Source: an uncultured bacterium
GTDB taxonomy: Bacteria; Cyanobacteriota; Vampirovibrionia; Gastranaerophilales; Gastranaerophilaceae
DNA length: 36,005 nucleotides
Assembly: GCA_949294395.1 (NCBI GenBank)
Contig: CASFGU010000068.1
Span: 1-36,005, forward strand
Reading direction: 5' to 3'
Every line of letters starts with the position of its first letter. Positions within the stretch are counted from its first letter, which is position 1. Below the pieces are notes generated by a model. The model had not been told where the DNA came from. It made no database searches and saw only the letters and a list, made by a program, of their open reading frames with translations. The translations under genes were made by a program, and so were the position numbers. Positions 15,811 through 25,562 of the stretch are shown here, piece after piece.

Positions 15811-17166
15811 TTAATCATTTAGATAGATTGCTCTGATAATATATTCCTCAAGCACTTTTTTATCAATAAGGCGTGATTTTGCATCGTTTATCATAATATC
15901 AAACGCGTAAAGAGTGCCGTTTCTTGAGGTAATATATCCTGCAATAGCGCTTATATCAGATAATGTTCCGGTTTTGGCTCTGAGATTATCTTTAAAATAA
16001 AGCATTCTGTCTGTTAAAGTGCCTTCACCGGAGGTTGCCATCATTTTCTGCATTGCAGGAAAGTAAGACTGTTTTGCCTGTGCGGAAAGAAAATCTGTCA
16101 TGAAATCCGCACTCATTAAATTATTTTTTGAAACCCCGCTTCCGTCAACAATTTTTATATTTTCAGGATTTACACCTATCTTTTTACAGTAAGCATCAAA
16201 CATCTCCAGAGCTGCCGGAATAGAACCCGTGCCGTTTATGTATTTTCCGCCTGCTGTTTTAAAAACAGTTTCCGCGGCAAGATTGCTGCTTTTTACAAGA
16301 ACAGCTTTCACTGCAAGAGCTAAAGGATGGCTGACGCTTGCTATAACATACACGTCTTTTGACGGAAGTTTTTTTTCTGTAAGATTTCCGTAATATTCCA
16401 TTTTAACATCGCGGACAGCATCTTCGAGTCTCAGGCGAAAATACCGCTTCAGATTATTTACAGGAATTGCAAAGCCTTCACTTTTTGAAATGGTGCCTTT
16501 TACCGTAATCATATCAGGAGCAATACTGTTATTACGCTCAAATGTAATATTGTTTTCTTTTCCGGTAACGGCAAGGTTCATAAAAGTTACCGGATAAAAA
16601 ACTTTTGTACTGATTTCTGCCGGAGCACCGTTTACTGTAGGCGAAACGAGAACACCTAGGAGATTTCCGTCAAGGTTATAGGCACTGAAATGCGGCATTA
16701 GAATATTTAAATCATCATCCCACTGCCAGCCTTCACCCCAGTCTTTATCATCCAGAACAGAAGCGTCTATATAAATATTCTTCGGTGCTGTAACTTTCTT
16801 TTCCATTGCAGCTGCCAGAAGCGTCTTTAAATCATTAGCCGACAAATACGGATCACCGCTGAGTTTTATATACAAATCGTTGTTTGTAGATTTATAAATA
16901 ATTGTTGTAAATTTATAAGCAGGCCCCAAAGTATCAACAGACGCGGCAAGAGTTACGAGCTTGAGAGTAGAGGCAGGCGGAACGAGTTTTTCCGCATTAA
17001 GTTCGTAGACAGCTTCACCTGTTTGGACATTTTTCACGGAAACCGAGATGTTGTCTTTTGCAATACCGGAATTCGAAATAACTTTATTGAAATTTGACGC
17101 TGCAAATGATCTTGAATTACAAGCCAGAAGCACAAAAATCCCTAACATGCTCAAAAATTTTTTCAT
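15811..17166 (-). CDS. dacB: D-alanyl-D-alanine carboxypeptidase/endopeptidase (PBP4 class, S13)
   Basis: 451 residues. A signal peptide (to about residue 23, SFA/ASN) exports it to the periplasm, where it trims D-Ala from pentapeptides or cuts D-Ala-mDAP crosslinks. All three penicillin-binding motifs are present: SxxK as S66-T-L-K69, SxN within DGSGVSKNN (about 342-350), and KTG in RAKTGTLSD (about 395). The long insert between the first two motifs is typical of the S13 family. It overlaps the nitrilase-family gene by 4 nt; the GAGGTAACA preceding it within that gene is the ribosome site. Last gene of the three-gene operon. Confidence 0.94.
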   Translation of the reverse strand: MKKFLSMLGIFVLLACNSRSFAASNFNKVISNSGIAKDNISVSVKNVQTGEAVYELNAEKLVPPASTLKLVTLAASVDTLGPAYKFTTIIYKSTNNDLYIKLSGDPYLSANDLKTLLAAAMEKKVTAPKNIYIDASVLDDKDWGEGWQWDDDLNILMPHFSAYNLDGNLLGVLVSPTVNGAPAEISTKVFYPVTFMNLAVTGKENNITFERNNSIAPDMITVKGTISKSEGFAIPVNNLKRYFRLRLEDAVRDVKMEYYGNLTEKKLPSKDVYVIASVSHPLALAVKAVLVKSSNLAAETVFKTAGGKYINGTGSIPAALEMFDAYCKKIGVNPENIKIVDGSGVSKNNLMSADFMTDFLSAQAKQSYFPAMQKMMATSGEGTLTDRMLYFKDNLRAKTGTLSDISAIAGYITSRNGTLYAFDIMINDAKSRLIDKKVLEEYIIRAIYLND

Positions 17167-17984
17167 ACAGATGTTACCTCGTAATTATCTCTGATGTCTT
17201 TTAGTATAGTACAAGTGTTCCGGTATTTGTACATTTCGTTAAAATTTATGTCACAGGAACATATACCCTCGCGCTGATCTTTAATTTCGGCAATTGTTTC
17301 ACCCATATAATCAAAAATTCTGGAGTGTCCGATATTCCATTCTCCGTCTTTTATAGGGCCGGATTGAGTGACTGCAGCAAGATATATTTGATTTTCAATC
17401 GTGCGGGCGCGGGTAAGGGTCTCCCACGGAACCGGTTTTTTAGAGCCCCATGCAGCCATATTTACAATCAAATCCGCTCCTGCCTTCCTGTACGCTCTGA
17501 AAATTTCAGGAAACCTTATATCATAACAAATAGTAAGCCCGATTTTTACACCATCAAGCGTTACCATAACAGGACAATCGCCAACTCTAACAAAATTTCC
17601 CTCATTGCAGCCGCAGTATGAATAAAGATGATTTTTGGAATATAAAGCAGCAAGCCTGCCCCGTCTGTCAAAGACAGGACAGGTATTTAAAGATTTACCC
17701 TCCGGCATTTCTTGAATAAAGCTTCCGCCCAGAATGTTAATATCATAGGCTTTTGCAAGTTTAGACAAAAACTCAAGCGTTGGCGAATCTGCAAGCGGCT
17801 CAGCACTTGCAGGGAAATCCTCACAAGACCAGCCGACAGTCCAGACTTCCGGCAGGACTAAAAAATCAGCACCCAACGGAAGTTCACGCTCTACAATATC
17901 CTGAACTTTTTTATGATTAGCCTTTATATCCCCTATTTTGGAATTCATCTGCAAAACGCAGAGTTTTATTGCTTTTTGTCCCAT
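17163..17984 (-). CDS. Nitrilase-superfamily carbon-nitrogen hydrolase (omega-amidase/NIT-like)
   Basis: 273 residues, the standard length for this family. The Glu-Lys-Cys triad is visible: E46 in VLPEVW, K117 in YSKNHLY and C153 in TICYDIRFPE, with the family LIVNMAAW following. Closest in feel to YafV/NIT2-type omega-amidases or deaminated-glutathione amidases that repair or clear metabolites; N-carbamoyl amidohydrolase is an alternative. It overlaps the acyltransferase gene upstream by 19 nt and dacB downstream by 4 nt, so it is part of a tightly coupled operon, although no functional link to cell-wall work is obvious. Confidence 0.88.
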   Translation of the reverse strand: MGQKAIKLCVLQMNSKIGDIKANHKKVQDIVERELPLGADFLVLPEVWTVGWSCEDFPASAEPLADSPTLEFLSKLAKAYDINILGGSFIQEMPEGKSLNTCPVFDRRGRLAALYSKNHLYSYCGCNEGNFVRVGDCPVMVTLDGVKIGLTICYDIRFPEIFRAYRKAGADLIVNMAAWGSKKPVPWETLTRARTIENQIYLAAVTQSGPIKDGEWNIGHSRIFDYMGETIAEIKDQREGICSCDINFNEMYKYRNTCTILKDIRDNYEVTSV

Positions 17985-18646
17985 AACCTGTTTTCTAAAG
18001 CCTCCTTATAAACCTCAGGTGCTCTTTTCTGCAAGTTTTCAAGGGCATCTTTAATCTGTTTTTTCATATCAGAAAGTTTTTCATCCGGCAGCTCTTTAGG
18101 AACATAAATCGGCTCTCCGTAAAGATTGATAATTCTTGCACTTCCTACAGGAAAAGTCATCTTATCCCATGTCGGAATTGTATGAAAAGTTCGGTCTGCA
18201 GAATACCAGCAAACCGGCACAATCGGTTTTCCGGACATTCGTGCAAGTTTTATTGCGCCGTTTTTAACAGAATGATAAGGCCCGCCAGGCCCGTCAACCA
18301 TAATCGCAACATCTTCGCCGGCGTTAAGCTTTTCAAGCATCTGCATGGAAGATTCAACAGCCCCCTTCTTGCCGGAGGAACCTCTCACTGTACTAAAACC
18401 CATTCCCTGTGCTGCATAGGTAACGATTTCCCCGTCAAACGAAGTGCTGATTAAAACGTTAACTTTAGCTTTATCCTGCAGTCCGTACACGCAAAACTGA
18501 TCGGAATGCCACATTACATAAATACACGGTCGCAAATTTTTCTGGTTAATTTCCACAATATGAGTATGAGGCTCCTGAAGCTTCATATAGCCAAGTACAG
18601 CCTTCTTTAATATCCAGATGTTTTTTTCATTAATCAATCTAACCAT
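17966..18646 (-). CDS. DUF374-family lysophospholipid acyltransferase-like protein
   Basis: 226 residues from ATG 18646 (in-frame TTG 18685 and ATG 18676 lie upstream). DUF374 motifs: YVMWHSDQF (the His-containing catalytic block), ISTSFDGEIVTYAAQGMGF, VRGSSGKKG, AIMVDGPGGPYHSVKNGAIKLARMSGKPIVPV. Relatives occur in Gram-negative bacteria and are thought to acylate lipid A precursors or glycerolipids at the inner membrane. ATG 18646 is preferred because a TGG-TACAAT extended -10 ends 6 nt before it, and the residues upstream would be a hydrophobic stretch read from the promoter. First gene of the operon with the amidase and dacB. Confidence 0.83.
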   Translation of the reverse strand: MVRLINEKNIWILKKAVLGYMKLQEPHTHIVEINQKNLRPCIYVMWHSDQFCVYGLQDKAKVNVLISTSFDGEIVTYAAQGMGFSTVRGSSGKKGAVESSMQMLEKLNAGEDVAIMVDGPGGPYHSVKNGAIKLARMSGKPIVPVCWYSADRTFHTIPTWDKMTFPVGSARIINLYGEPIYVPKELPDEKLSDMKKQIKDALENLQKRAPEVYKEALENRLWDKKQ

Positions 18647-18652
18647 AAAAAA

Positions 18653-18661
18653 ATTGTACCA
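18653..18661 (-). promoter_or_regulatory. Extended -10 promoter before the DUF374 gene
   Basis: Minus strand: TGG then TACAAT (18658-18653), six T, then ATG 18646. There is no Shine-Dalgarno, so a leaderless transcript is predicted. Confidence 0.5.
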
Positions 18662-18717
18662 CAGAAAAAACAACATGTATCTCAATTTGTTAAAGTCATT
18701 TCATTTATTTGACGGAC

Positions 18718-18745
18718 TTGCACTAAGATTTTTTTCGGGTATAAT
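18718..18745 (+). promoter_or_regulatory. Promoter of tig
   Basis: TTGCAC (18718-18723), a 16-nt spacer and TATAAT (18740-18745). A second TATAAT at 18761-18766 may give another start closer to the gene. AAAGGA at about 18770-18775 is the ribosome site. Confidence 0.72.
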
Positions 18746-18780
18746 CAGGGAAGATACATGTATAATATAAAGGAAAATTT

Positions 18781-20091
18781 ATGAAAGTTACTGTTGAAAA
18801 TGAAAAAGAAAATGTTGTAAAATTGAATATTACAGTTCCGGCTGTTGAGGCTACAAATGCTTACAACCTTGCCGTCAGAAGAGTTTCCCAGTACGTAAAC
18901 ATTGACGGCTTCAGAAAAGGAAAAGCTCCGAGACAGGTAGTTGAAGCACAAATCGGAAAAGAAAGAATTAAACAGGAAGCTATTGAAAACCTTATGCCGA
19001 AAGTTATTAACGAAGCAATTAATGAAAACAATCTCGACGTAATTACACAGCCTTACATAACATCTTATGATTTTGAACTTGGCAAAGATTTAACAGTATC
19101 AGTACACGTTGAAACAAGACCGGAAGTGAAACTCGGTGAATATAAAGATTTAAACGTTGAAGTTGAAGATATTCCTGTTACTGAAGAAGCATTCAACAAA
19201 GCTCTCGAAAACATCCAGAGCCAGTATGCAGAAGAAAAAATGGTTTTAGACAGACCGGCTAACGCAACCGATATTGTAAACATAAATTTTGAAGGTTTCA
19301 CAAACGGGGAAAAAATTAAAGGAGGAGAAGGCAGAAGCTACAGATTAGATCTCGGTCATTCCACATTTATTCCTGGCTTTGCAGAACAAATTGTAGGTAA
19401 AAGCCTTAATGATGATTTTGAAATTGAAGTTACTTTCCCTGAAGATTACCACGATGAGAGTCTGAAAGGTCGGAAAGCCTCTTTCAAAATTCACCTTAAC
19501 GAAATTAAAGAAAGAATCATCCCTGAAATTACCGACGAATTTGCTCAGAGAGTCGGGAAATTTAATAACGTTGATGAATTAAAGGCTGATGTGAGAAAAT
19601 ATCTTGAAACAGCAAGAGAAAATGCTAATAAAACCAAAGCAGAAAACGAAGTTTTCAAAACAGTAATCGACGCTGCAGAAGTTGAAATTCCTCAGTCAAT
19701 GATTGACAGAGAAGCAGATTCGCTTCTTGCTGATTACAAAAACAGACTTGCTGCGCAGGGTATCAGCTGGGAAATGGTTACTAAAACCCGTAATGAAGAA
19801 GAAATCATGAAAGATATTCAGGCTGATGCCAGGTTAAGGATTAAAAATTCTCTTGTTATTGACAAAATAGCAAAAGAAGAAAATATTAAAATTGCACCGG
19901 CAGATCTTGATAAAAAATTTCAAGAACTCGGTACTGCTTACGGCGTATCCCAGCAGGATATTATGAAACAAATCAGCAAAAATCCGGAAATTCTGGGTTC
20001 CCTCTCGCAGCAGGCAATCAACGATAAAGTAAAAGAATTCTTGATGGCAAATAACAAAACTGAAATCGTTGCGCCAAAAGCTTCCAAATAA
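18781..20091 (+). CDS. tig: Trigger factor, ribosome-associated chaperone with PPIase domain
   Basis: 436 residues, normal for the family. It binds the ribosome tunnel exit (protein uL23) and helps nascent chains fold. The N-terminal ribosome-binding domain carries the signature [10 protein letters not shown] (residues 40-49); the middle FKBP-type domain spans about 155-245 ([49 protein letters not shown]); the helical C-terminal chaperone domain follows. It starts the tig-clpP-clpX cluster, a common bacterial order linking folding and proteolysis. Confidence 0.97.
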   Translation: MKVTVENEKENVVKLNITVPAVEATNAYNLAVRRVSQYVNIDGFRKGKAPRQVVEAQIGKERIKQEAIENLMPKVINEAINENNLDVITQPYITSYDFELGKDLTVSVHVETRPEVKLGEYKDLNVEVEDIPVTEEAFNKALENIQSQYAEEKMVLDRPANATDIVNINFEGFTNGEKIKGGEGRSYRLDLGHSTFIPGFAEQIVGKSLNDDFEIEVTFPEDYHDESLKGRKASFKIHLNEIKERIIPEITDEFAQRVGKFNNVDELKADVRKYLETARENANKTKAENEVFKTVIDAAEVEIPQSMIDREADSLLADYKNRLAAQGISWEMVTKTRNEEEIMKDIQADARLRIKNSLVIDKIAKEENIKIAPADLDKKFQELGTAYGVSQQDIMKQISKNPEILGSLSQQAINDKVKEFLMANNKTEIVAPKASK

Positions 20092-20114
20092 AAACTGGAA
20101 AAGCAGGCTGTCCG

Positions 20115-20120
20115 TATAAT
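20115..20120 (+). promoter_or_regulatory. Possible -10 between tig and clpP
   Basis: TATAAT in the 59-nt gap, preceded by no good -35. It would give a leader of about 25 nt carrying the AAAGGA site used by clpP, and it makes the in-frame ATG at 20124 an unlikely start. Confidence 0.35.
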
Positions 20121-20150
20121 ATAATGAAAATAAGAAAGGAAATAAAAAAC

Positions 20151-20741
20151 ATGAGTTTTGTACCTGTAGTAATAGAACAATCAAGCAGAGGCGAACGTTC
20201 ATTTGATATATTCTCAAGATTATTAAGAGAAAGAATTATATTTCTGGGCACTCCGATTGACGATATGGTAGCAAACCTTGTCGTTGCACAGATGCTCCTG
20301 CTTGACAGTGAAAATCCGGAAAAGGATATTATGTTATATATCAACAGTCCTGGCGGAAGCGTTACTGCAGGTTTTGCAATCTATGACACAATGCAGCACA
20401 TAAGAGCTGACGTTTCAACAATATGTCTTGGTCAGGCAGCTTCTATGGGTGCATTCCTTCTGTCATCAGGTGCAAAAGGTAAGAGAATGGCTCTGCCGCA
20501 TTCACGTGTTTTAATCCACCAGCCTTTAGGCGGCGCTCAGGGACAGGCAACCGATATTGAAATTCAGGCTGCTGAAATTATCAGAATTAAGAAATCTCTG
20601 AACGAAATTCTCGCTTCAAATACAGGTCAGTCAATTAAGAAAATCGAAAAAGATACCGATAGAGATTACATTATGACACCGGCAGAAGCACTTGAGTACG
20701 GAATGATTGATAAGGTCGTATCACGCGATACCATCAAGTAG
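20151..20741 (+). CDS. clpP: ATP-dependent Clp protease proteolytic subunit
   Basis: 196 residues from ATG 20151 ([10 protein letters not shown]), the usual ClpP length; the earlier in-frame ATG at 20124 would add nine basic residues and lacks a ribosome site, while AAAGGA lies about 10 nt before 20151. The serine-protease triad is intact: S98 in [10 protein letters not shown]123 in [12 protein letters not shown]172 in DTDRDYIM. It forms the tetradecameric chamber that degrades substrates delivered by ClpX, encoded next. The short N-terminal propeptide is typical. Confidence 0.97.
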   Translation: MSFVPVVIEQSSRGERSFDIFSRLLRERIIFLGTPIDDMVANLVVAQMLLLDSENPEKDIMLYINSPGGSVTAGFAIYDTMQHIRADVSTICLGQAASMGAFLLSSGAKGKRMALPHSRVLIHQPLGGAQGQATDIEIQAAEIIRIKKSLNEILASNTGQSIKKIEKDTDRDYIMTPAEALEYGMIDKVVSRDTIK

Positions 20742-20823
20742 ATTGACGGTCAAAGCCATAAGCCTCTGAATCAGGCGGGGCAATACTAAATAGCCTCCAT
20801 CCGGTGTAACTCAGGTAATAAGC

Positions 20824-20853
20824 TTGACTTGAAATACTCAGGAGACTTATAAT
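20824..20853 (+). promoter_or_regulatory. Promoter of clpX
   Basis: TTGACT (20824-20829), an 18-nt spacer and TATAAT (20848-20853) in the 176-nt clpP-clpX gap, leaving a leader of about 58 nt. clpX can thus be transcribed apart from clpP. The part before it (20742-20823) includes a GCCT-CTGAATC-AGGC hairpin near 20761-20775, and ACTCAGG occurs twice, about 27 nt apart. Confidence 0.7.
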
Positions 20854-20917
20854 TCAACAAAAAGTATAAAACTGCAGGGCTTAAGAAGCTAGCAGGCAAT
20901 AAAAGAGGAAAAAAGAA

Positions 20918-22228
20918 ATGCCAAAGCATGATGACAGCAGATTAAAATGTTCCTTTTGCGGGAAATCACAGGATCAGGTAAAAAAATTAATTGCCGGCCC
21001 TGAAGTTTACATCTGCGATGAGTGCGTAGAACTTTGCAATGAAATTCTTGATGAAGAATTTTTTGAAAATAAAGAAAAAGAAGGAGAGAATTCCGAAGAA
21101 TTAACTTCTGAAAAACCTATACCGAAACCGCACGAAATAAAAGCATACTTAGATCAATACATAATAGGTCAGGATGATGCAAAAAAAGTGCTTGCCGTTG
21201 CTGTTTATAACCACTACAAAAGATTAAAACACAACAAGTCTGCAGATTTGAAAAATAATGTTGAAATACAGAAATCAAACATTCTGCTTGTAGGGCCGAC
21301 AGGTTCCGGTAAAACTCTCCTTGCACAGACTTTAGCAAAAATGCTTGACGTTCCTTTTGCCGTGGCTGACGCTACAACTCTTACTGAAGCCGGATATGTA
21401 GGTGATGACGTTGAAAATATTCTTTTAAGACTTTATCAGAACGCCGACTTTGACTCATCAAAAGCAGAACGCGGCATTATATATATTGATGAAATCGACA
21501 AAATTTCAAGAAAGTCTGAAAACACTTCAATTACAAGAGATGTTTCAGGGGAAGGTGTACAGCAGGCTTTATTGAAAATGATTGAAGGTACCGTTGCTCA
21601 TGTTCCTCCTCAGGGGGGAAGAAAGCACCCTCATCAGGAATTCATTGAGGTTGATACCTCAAATATTCTGTTTATTGTAGGCGGCGCCTTTGTCGGACTG
21701 GAAAAAATTATTGAAAGACGGGCTCAGGTTGGAAGTTCGGTAGGGTTTGGAGCAAAAACGCCTTTATCACAGGCAGAAAAAGAAGCTAATGCCGCTAAAT
21801 TACTGAAAAAACTCCAGCCGGATGATTTGCTGAAATTTGGTTTAATTCCTGAATTTATCGGTCGTATTCCGACTTACGCGGTGCTTGATCCGCTGAATGA
21901 AAAAACTTTAAAAATGATTTTGACAGAGCCTAAAAATGCAGTGTTGAAACAGTACAAATGCCTGCTGGAAATGGACGGCGTTGAGCTGGAATTTGAGCCG
22001 GAAGCAATTGATTTGATTGCTCAGGAAGCATTAAAACGAAATACCGGAGCAAGGGCTCTGAGAGCTATTGTTGAAGAAATTATGCTGGATGTAATGTATG
22101 ATGTGCCATCTAAAGAAAACAAAGGCAAATTTACAGTTACAGCCGATATGGTAAAGAACAGAAACAACGCAGAGGTTGTTCAGCTTCCGACAAAAACAAA
22201 CGGCGATTCAAAAGAAATAATAGCTTAA
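20918..22228 (+). CDS. clpX: ATP-dependent Clp protease ATP-binding subunit
   Basis: 436 residues. The N-terminal zinc-binding domain has four cysteines at 11, 14, 33 and 36 (CSFC, CDEC). The AAA+ core has Walker A GPTGSGKT (about 128-135), Walker [11 protein letters not shown] (about 187-196), and the substrate-gripping GYVGDDVE and RKHPHQE motifs; [11 protein letters not shown] precedes the IGF-type loop (VGFGAKTP) that docks onto ClpP. It unfolds tagged substrates and threads them into ClpP. Strong GAGGAAAAA-type ribosome site. polA follows after 32 nt. Confidence 0.98.
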   Translation: MPKHDDSRLKCSFCGKSQDQVKKLIAGPEVYICDECVELCNEILDEEFFENKEKEGENSEELTSEKPIPKPHEIKAYLDQYIIGQDDAKKVLAVAVYNHYKRLKHNKSADLKNNVEIQKSNILLVGPTGSGKTLLAQTLAKMLDVPFAVADATTLTEAGYVGDDVENILLRLYQNADFDSSKAERGIIYIDEIDKISRKSENTSITRDVSGEGVQQALLKMIEGTVAHVPPQGGRKHPHQEFIEVDTSNILFIVGGAFVGLEKIIERRAQVGSSVGFGAKTPLSQAEKEANAAKLLKKLQPDDLLKFGLIPEFIGRIPTYAVLDPLNEKTLKMILTEPKNAVLKQYKCLLEMDGVELEFEPEAIDLIAQEALKRNTGARALRAIVEEIMLDVMYDVPSKENKGKFTVTADMVKNRNNAEVVQLPTKTNGDSKEIIA

Positions 22229-22260
22229 AAACTAAAGCGTAAAATATTTGGAAATTGACT

Positions 22261-25125
22261 ATGGGAAAACAAAAAACATTAATATTGATTGACGGTCACG
22301 CACTGGCATTCAGGCAATATTTTGCGCTGGAGAGAACAAATATGAAAACCACCAACGGTACACCTTCGTGGGCTGTTTACGGTTTTTTTAAAGCTATATT
22401 TGATCTTCTTAAAAACCCTGATTTAAAAGCAGACGCAATTGCAGTAGCGTTTGACGTCAGCCACCACACTTTCAGGACAGAAAAGTATGCGGATTACAAA
22501 TCCAACAGGGAAGCAATGCCCGATATGATGCGCCCGCAAATGGAAATAATTTATGAAGGCTTAAGAGCTTTCAGTATTCCTGTATATACTAAAGAAGGAT
22601 ACGAAGCTGATGATGTTATAGGCTCAATTTCAAAACAGGCGTGTGAATTAGGACATAAAGTTTTAATATTGACAGGGGATCAGGACGCATTTCAGCTTGT
22701 TGATAAAAAAGGTTGTGTAAAAGTTATTATTCCGAGTCGCGGCGATTTAATAGAATACGACTGGAAAAAAGTTCACGACAAACTCGGGGTTTATCCGGAA
22801 CAGGTTATTGACTATAAAGCCTTAAGAGGAGATACGTCAGACTGTATTCCGGGTATTCGCGGCATCGGAGAAAAAACGGCCCGTATGCTTCTTTTAAGAT
22901 ACGGCAGTCTTGCCGGAGTTCTTGAACACTGTAAAGAAATTCCTGAAAATTCTATCCGCGAAAAAGTATGCAGCGGAAAAGATTCCGCGATTTTAAGCCA
23001 GTATCTGGCAACAATCGTAAGGGATTTGGATTTAGGTTTTGATTTTGAAAAAACAAAAGTAGAACTGCCAGACATAAAATCGGTAACAGAATTTCTTACC
23101 AAAATGCAGTTTTACAGCTTTATTAAAAACATTAACGCAATACTTACATCATTTAATAAAGATACCGCAAGAGGCAAGAAAAAACACAATGCAGAATTAA
23201 TAGAACAAACCACCCCGCTGCAGCTCGGCATATTTTCACAGGCAATACAGGCTGAAGTTAACAAAGAAAAGAAATGCTACGAAGGGGAACTTATTACTGA
23301 TACTCAAGATTTTGAGGAAATTGTCGGAGAATTAAAGAATAAGGATTTAATAACTTTTCAGGTGTACGCGGACATAAAAAGTGCAGTTTCCAGCACACTT
23401 ACAGGCATCGCAATAAGCTGCAGCGAATTATTGAAACTGGAGGATAATAAAGTAAAAATAAATCAAACAACAGGATACGAAAAGAAAGTTTACTATATCC
23501 CGCTGCATCACGAAAACCTTGCAAATCAGCTGGATGCGGATTACGTATTAAATATATTGCGTCCTGTTTTTGAAAATGAAAATATCAAAAAAATAACTTA
23601 TGATTCAAAAACAGCCTACAATGTTTTCAAAAACTGCGGAATTACACTCAGGGGTGTCAAATTTGATGTTATACTTGCCAGCTATGTAAAAAATCCCGCA
23701 AGAAACCACGATATTGCAGTTCAGGCGCTTGAACACCTTAACCATGTTATATGCGAGTACGCTCCTGTTGTAAAAGACAAGAAAAAACAAATAAAAGTCA
23801 AAGATGCTGATATAAATAATGTACTAAGACATGCTGCCGATGAAGCAGGAATGATAACAGAACTTACAGCATTCTGGTTAAAAAAACTTAGCGCTGACGA
23901 AGTCAAATTCATATATGAAATTGAAGTTCCTATGGCTGAAGTTCTTGCCGAAATGGAATATAACGGCGTATCAGTTAACGTTGAATATCTGCAACAGCTT
24001 TCCAAAACAATGGACAATCAACTTCACAGACTGGAAAGAAAAATTTACGATCTTGCAGACTGCGGTTTCAATATAAATTCACCCAAGCAAGTTGGAGAAA
24101 TACTCTTTGACCAGCTGGGATTAAAAAGTAAGAAAAAACGGGGAAGGTCGCATTATTCCACAAGCGCCGAGGTGCTGGAAGAACTTGCTGAAGAATACGA
24201 CATTGCAAGGCTGATACTTGAGTACCGTAAATATGCAAAGCTGAAATCAACATACACAGATGCACTTCCGGCACTGATTGATCCGGTTGATAACAGAATT
24301 CACACAACATATAACCAGACAATCACGGCCACAGGCAGACTTTCATCTTCAAACCCGAATCTACAGAATATACCTATAAGAACAGAGGAAGGCAACAAAA
24401 TAAGGACTGCTTTTGTACCGAAAAACAAGAAAACCGCAGTAATTTTATCAGCTGACTATTCCCAGATTGAATTGAGGCTTCTGGCGCACATATCAGGAGA
24501 TGAACGGCTTATAGAGGCTTTCAGGTCAGGAATGGATGTACATACACTGACGGCTTCAAAAGTCTTTGAAGTGCCTGTAGAGAAAGTTACAAAAGAAATG
24601 CGCTATAAAGCCAAAGCCGTTAACTTCGGAATAATCTACGGTCAGAGTAAATACGGACTTGCCAAGGCTATCGGGATTACCAACAGTGAAGCTGATTTGT
24701 TTATCAACAAATATTTTGAGACCTACCCTAAAATCAAAGAATATATGGAAGCAACAGTTATGCAGGCAGACCTTCACGGTTATGTTGAAACAATTTTCGG
24801 CCGGAAAAGATACCTCAAAGAAGAACTGGCAAGCCCGAACAACATGATAAGAGAGTTTGCAAAACGTGCTGCAATTAACCAGCCTATGCAGGGAACTGCC
24901 GCAGACTTGATGAAAATTGCAATGATTGATTTTTCTAAAAAATTAAAAGAAAATAAGCTTAAATCCAAAATGATAATGCAGGTTCACGACGAACTTGTAG
25001 TGGAAGCGCTAAAAAAAGAACTGCCAGTGATAAAAACTTTAATCAGGGAGGCAATGGAGCTTCATCAGCCGCTTGCTGTTCCGTTAGTTGTTGACATAAG
25101 CACAGGTGACACATGGAAAGAATAA
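22261..25125 (+). CDS. polA: DNA polymerase I with inactive proofreading domain
   Basis: 954 residues. N-terminal 5'-3' nuclease (about 1-290: LIDGHALAFRQYFAL, YKSNREAMP, YEADDVIG, LTGDQDAFQLV), a 3'-5' exonuclease-like domain (about 345-530), then the family A polymerase: motif A SADYSQIELRLLAHISGD, motif B RYKAKAVNFGIIYGQS, motif C MQVHDELVVEA. At the place of the DxE exonuclease motif the sequence reads ITFQVYADI, without the acidic pair, so proofreading is probably lost as in Bacillus and Thermus enzymes. It fills Okazaki gaps and repairs DNA. The start is ATG 22261, with TTG 22255 as an alternative. Confidence 0.96.
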   Translation: MGKQKTLILIDGHALAFRQYFALERTNMKTTNGTPSWAVYGFFKAIFDLLKNPDLKADAIAVAFDVSHHTFRTEKYADYKSNREAMPDMMRPQMEIIYEGLRAFSIPVYTKEGYEADDVIGSISKQACELGHKVLILTGDQDAFQLVDKKGCVKVIIPSRGDLIEYDWKKVHDKLGVYPEQVIDYKALRGDTSDCIPGIRGIGEKTARMLLLRYGSLAGVLEHCKEIPENSIREKVCSGKDSAILSQYLATIVRDLDLGFDFEKTKVELPDIKSVTEFLTKMQFYSFIKNINAILTSFNKDTARGKKKHNAELIEQTTPLQLGIFSQAIQAEVNKEKKCYEGELITDTQDFEEIVGELKNKDLITFQVYADIKSAVSSTLTGIAISCSELLKLEDNKVKINQTTGYEKKVYYIPLHHENLANQLDADYVLNILRPVFENENIKKITYDSKTAYNVFKNCGITLRGVKFDVILASYVKNPARNHDIAVQALEHLNHVICEYAPVVKDKKKQIKVKDADINNVLRHAADEAGMITELTAFWLKKLSADEVKFIYEIEVPMAEVLAEMEYNGVSVNVEYLQQLSKTMDNQLHRLERKIYDLADCGFNINSPKQVGEILFDQLGLKSKKKRGRSHYSTSAEVLEELAEEYDIARLILEYRKYAKLKSTYTDALPALIDPVDNRIHTTYNQTITATGRLSSSNPNLQNIPIRTEEGNKIRTAFVPKNKKTAVILSADYSQIELRLLAHISGDERLIEAFRSGMDVHTLTASKVFEVPVEKVTKEMRYKAKAVNFGIIYGQSKYGLAKAIGITNSEADLFINKYFETYPKIKEYMEATVMQADLHGYVETIFGRKRYLKEELASPNNMIREFAKRAAINQPMQGTAADLMKIAMIDFSKKLKENKLKSKMIMQVHDELVVEALKKELPVIKTLIREAMELHQPLAVPLVVDISTGDTWKE

Positions 25126-25562
25126 AAAAATATCTGATAATTATATTAAGTTTATTATTTTTATCCGGCATACCCGTATTTGCGGAACAAAACACTCAGA
25201 ATACCGGAATGAATTTGAGCACTCTTGTAACCCCGCAAAACGTACCTTTTGAGCACTGCACAAGGATTTACCCGATGGAGGCTGAAAAATTATTCTATAT
25301 GACACTGGCAAGCATTAACGCAAACCGTTTTGAGCCTCTTGAAATGCAGTCTAAAACAGGTTACATACTGTTTAATGCCGTCAATAAAGAGTTTCTAGCA
25401 AGCATTGTTAATATTGACAACAAAAATACAATGTTGAAGATTACGCCGGCAAACAACAACTACTATTTTGCACCCGGTATTGTTTCTAATATTTATAAAT
25501 ACATTGATATGTATGGTGCAACACCGCTTACGGAAATAAAACCGGCAAAACCTACGCCTTAA
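25113..25562 (+). CDS. Small secreted protein of unknown function
   Basis: 149 residues with a clear signal peptide (basic MERIKKY, hydrophobic to about 20, cleavage after VFA at residue 24) and no lipobox. The mature domain (about 125 residues) has a pattern of alternating strands, AEKLFYMTLASINANRFEPLEMQSKTGYILF, suggestive of a small alpha/beta periplasmic fold. It overlaps the polA end by 13 nt, with AGGTG placed inside polA, so translation is coupled. The pairing with polA looks like chance operon placement. Its end overlaps the convergent tlyA by 4 nt. Not recognised. Confidence 0.78.
   Translation: MERIKKYLIIILSLLFLSGIPVFAEQNTQNTGMNLSTLVTPQNVPFEHCTRIYPMEAEKLFYMTLASINANRFEPLEMQSKTGYILFNAVNKEFLASIVNIDNKNTMLKITPANNNYYFAPGIVSNIYKYIDMYGATPLTEIKPAKPTP

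Noticed and set aside
19834..20344. Minus-strand open frames opposite tig and clpP, hydrophobic in content
   Set aside because: They lie antisense to conserved catalytic genes, and their Phe/Leu-rich content follows from A-rich coding on the other strand.
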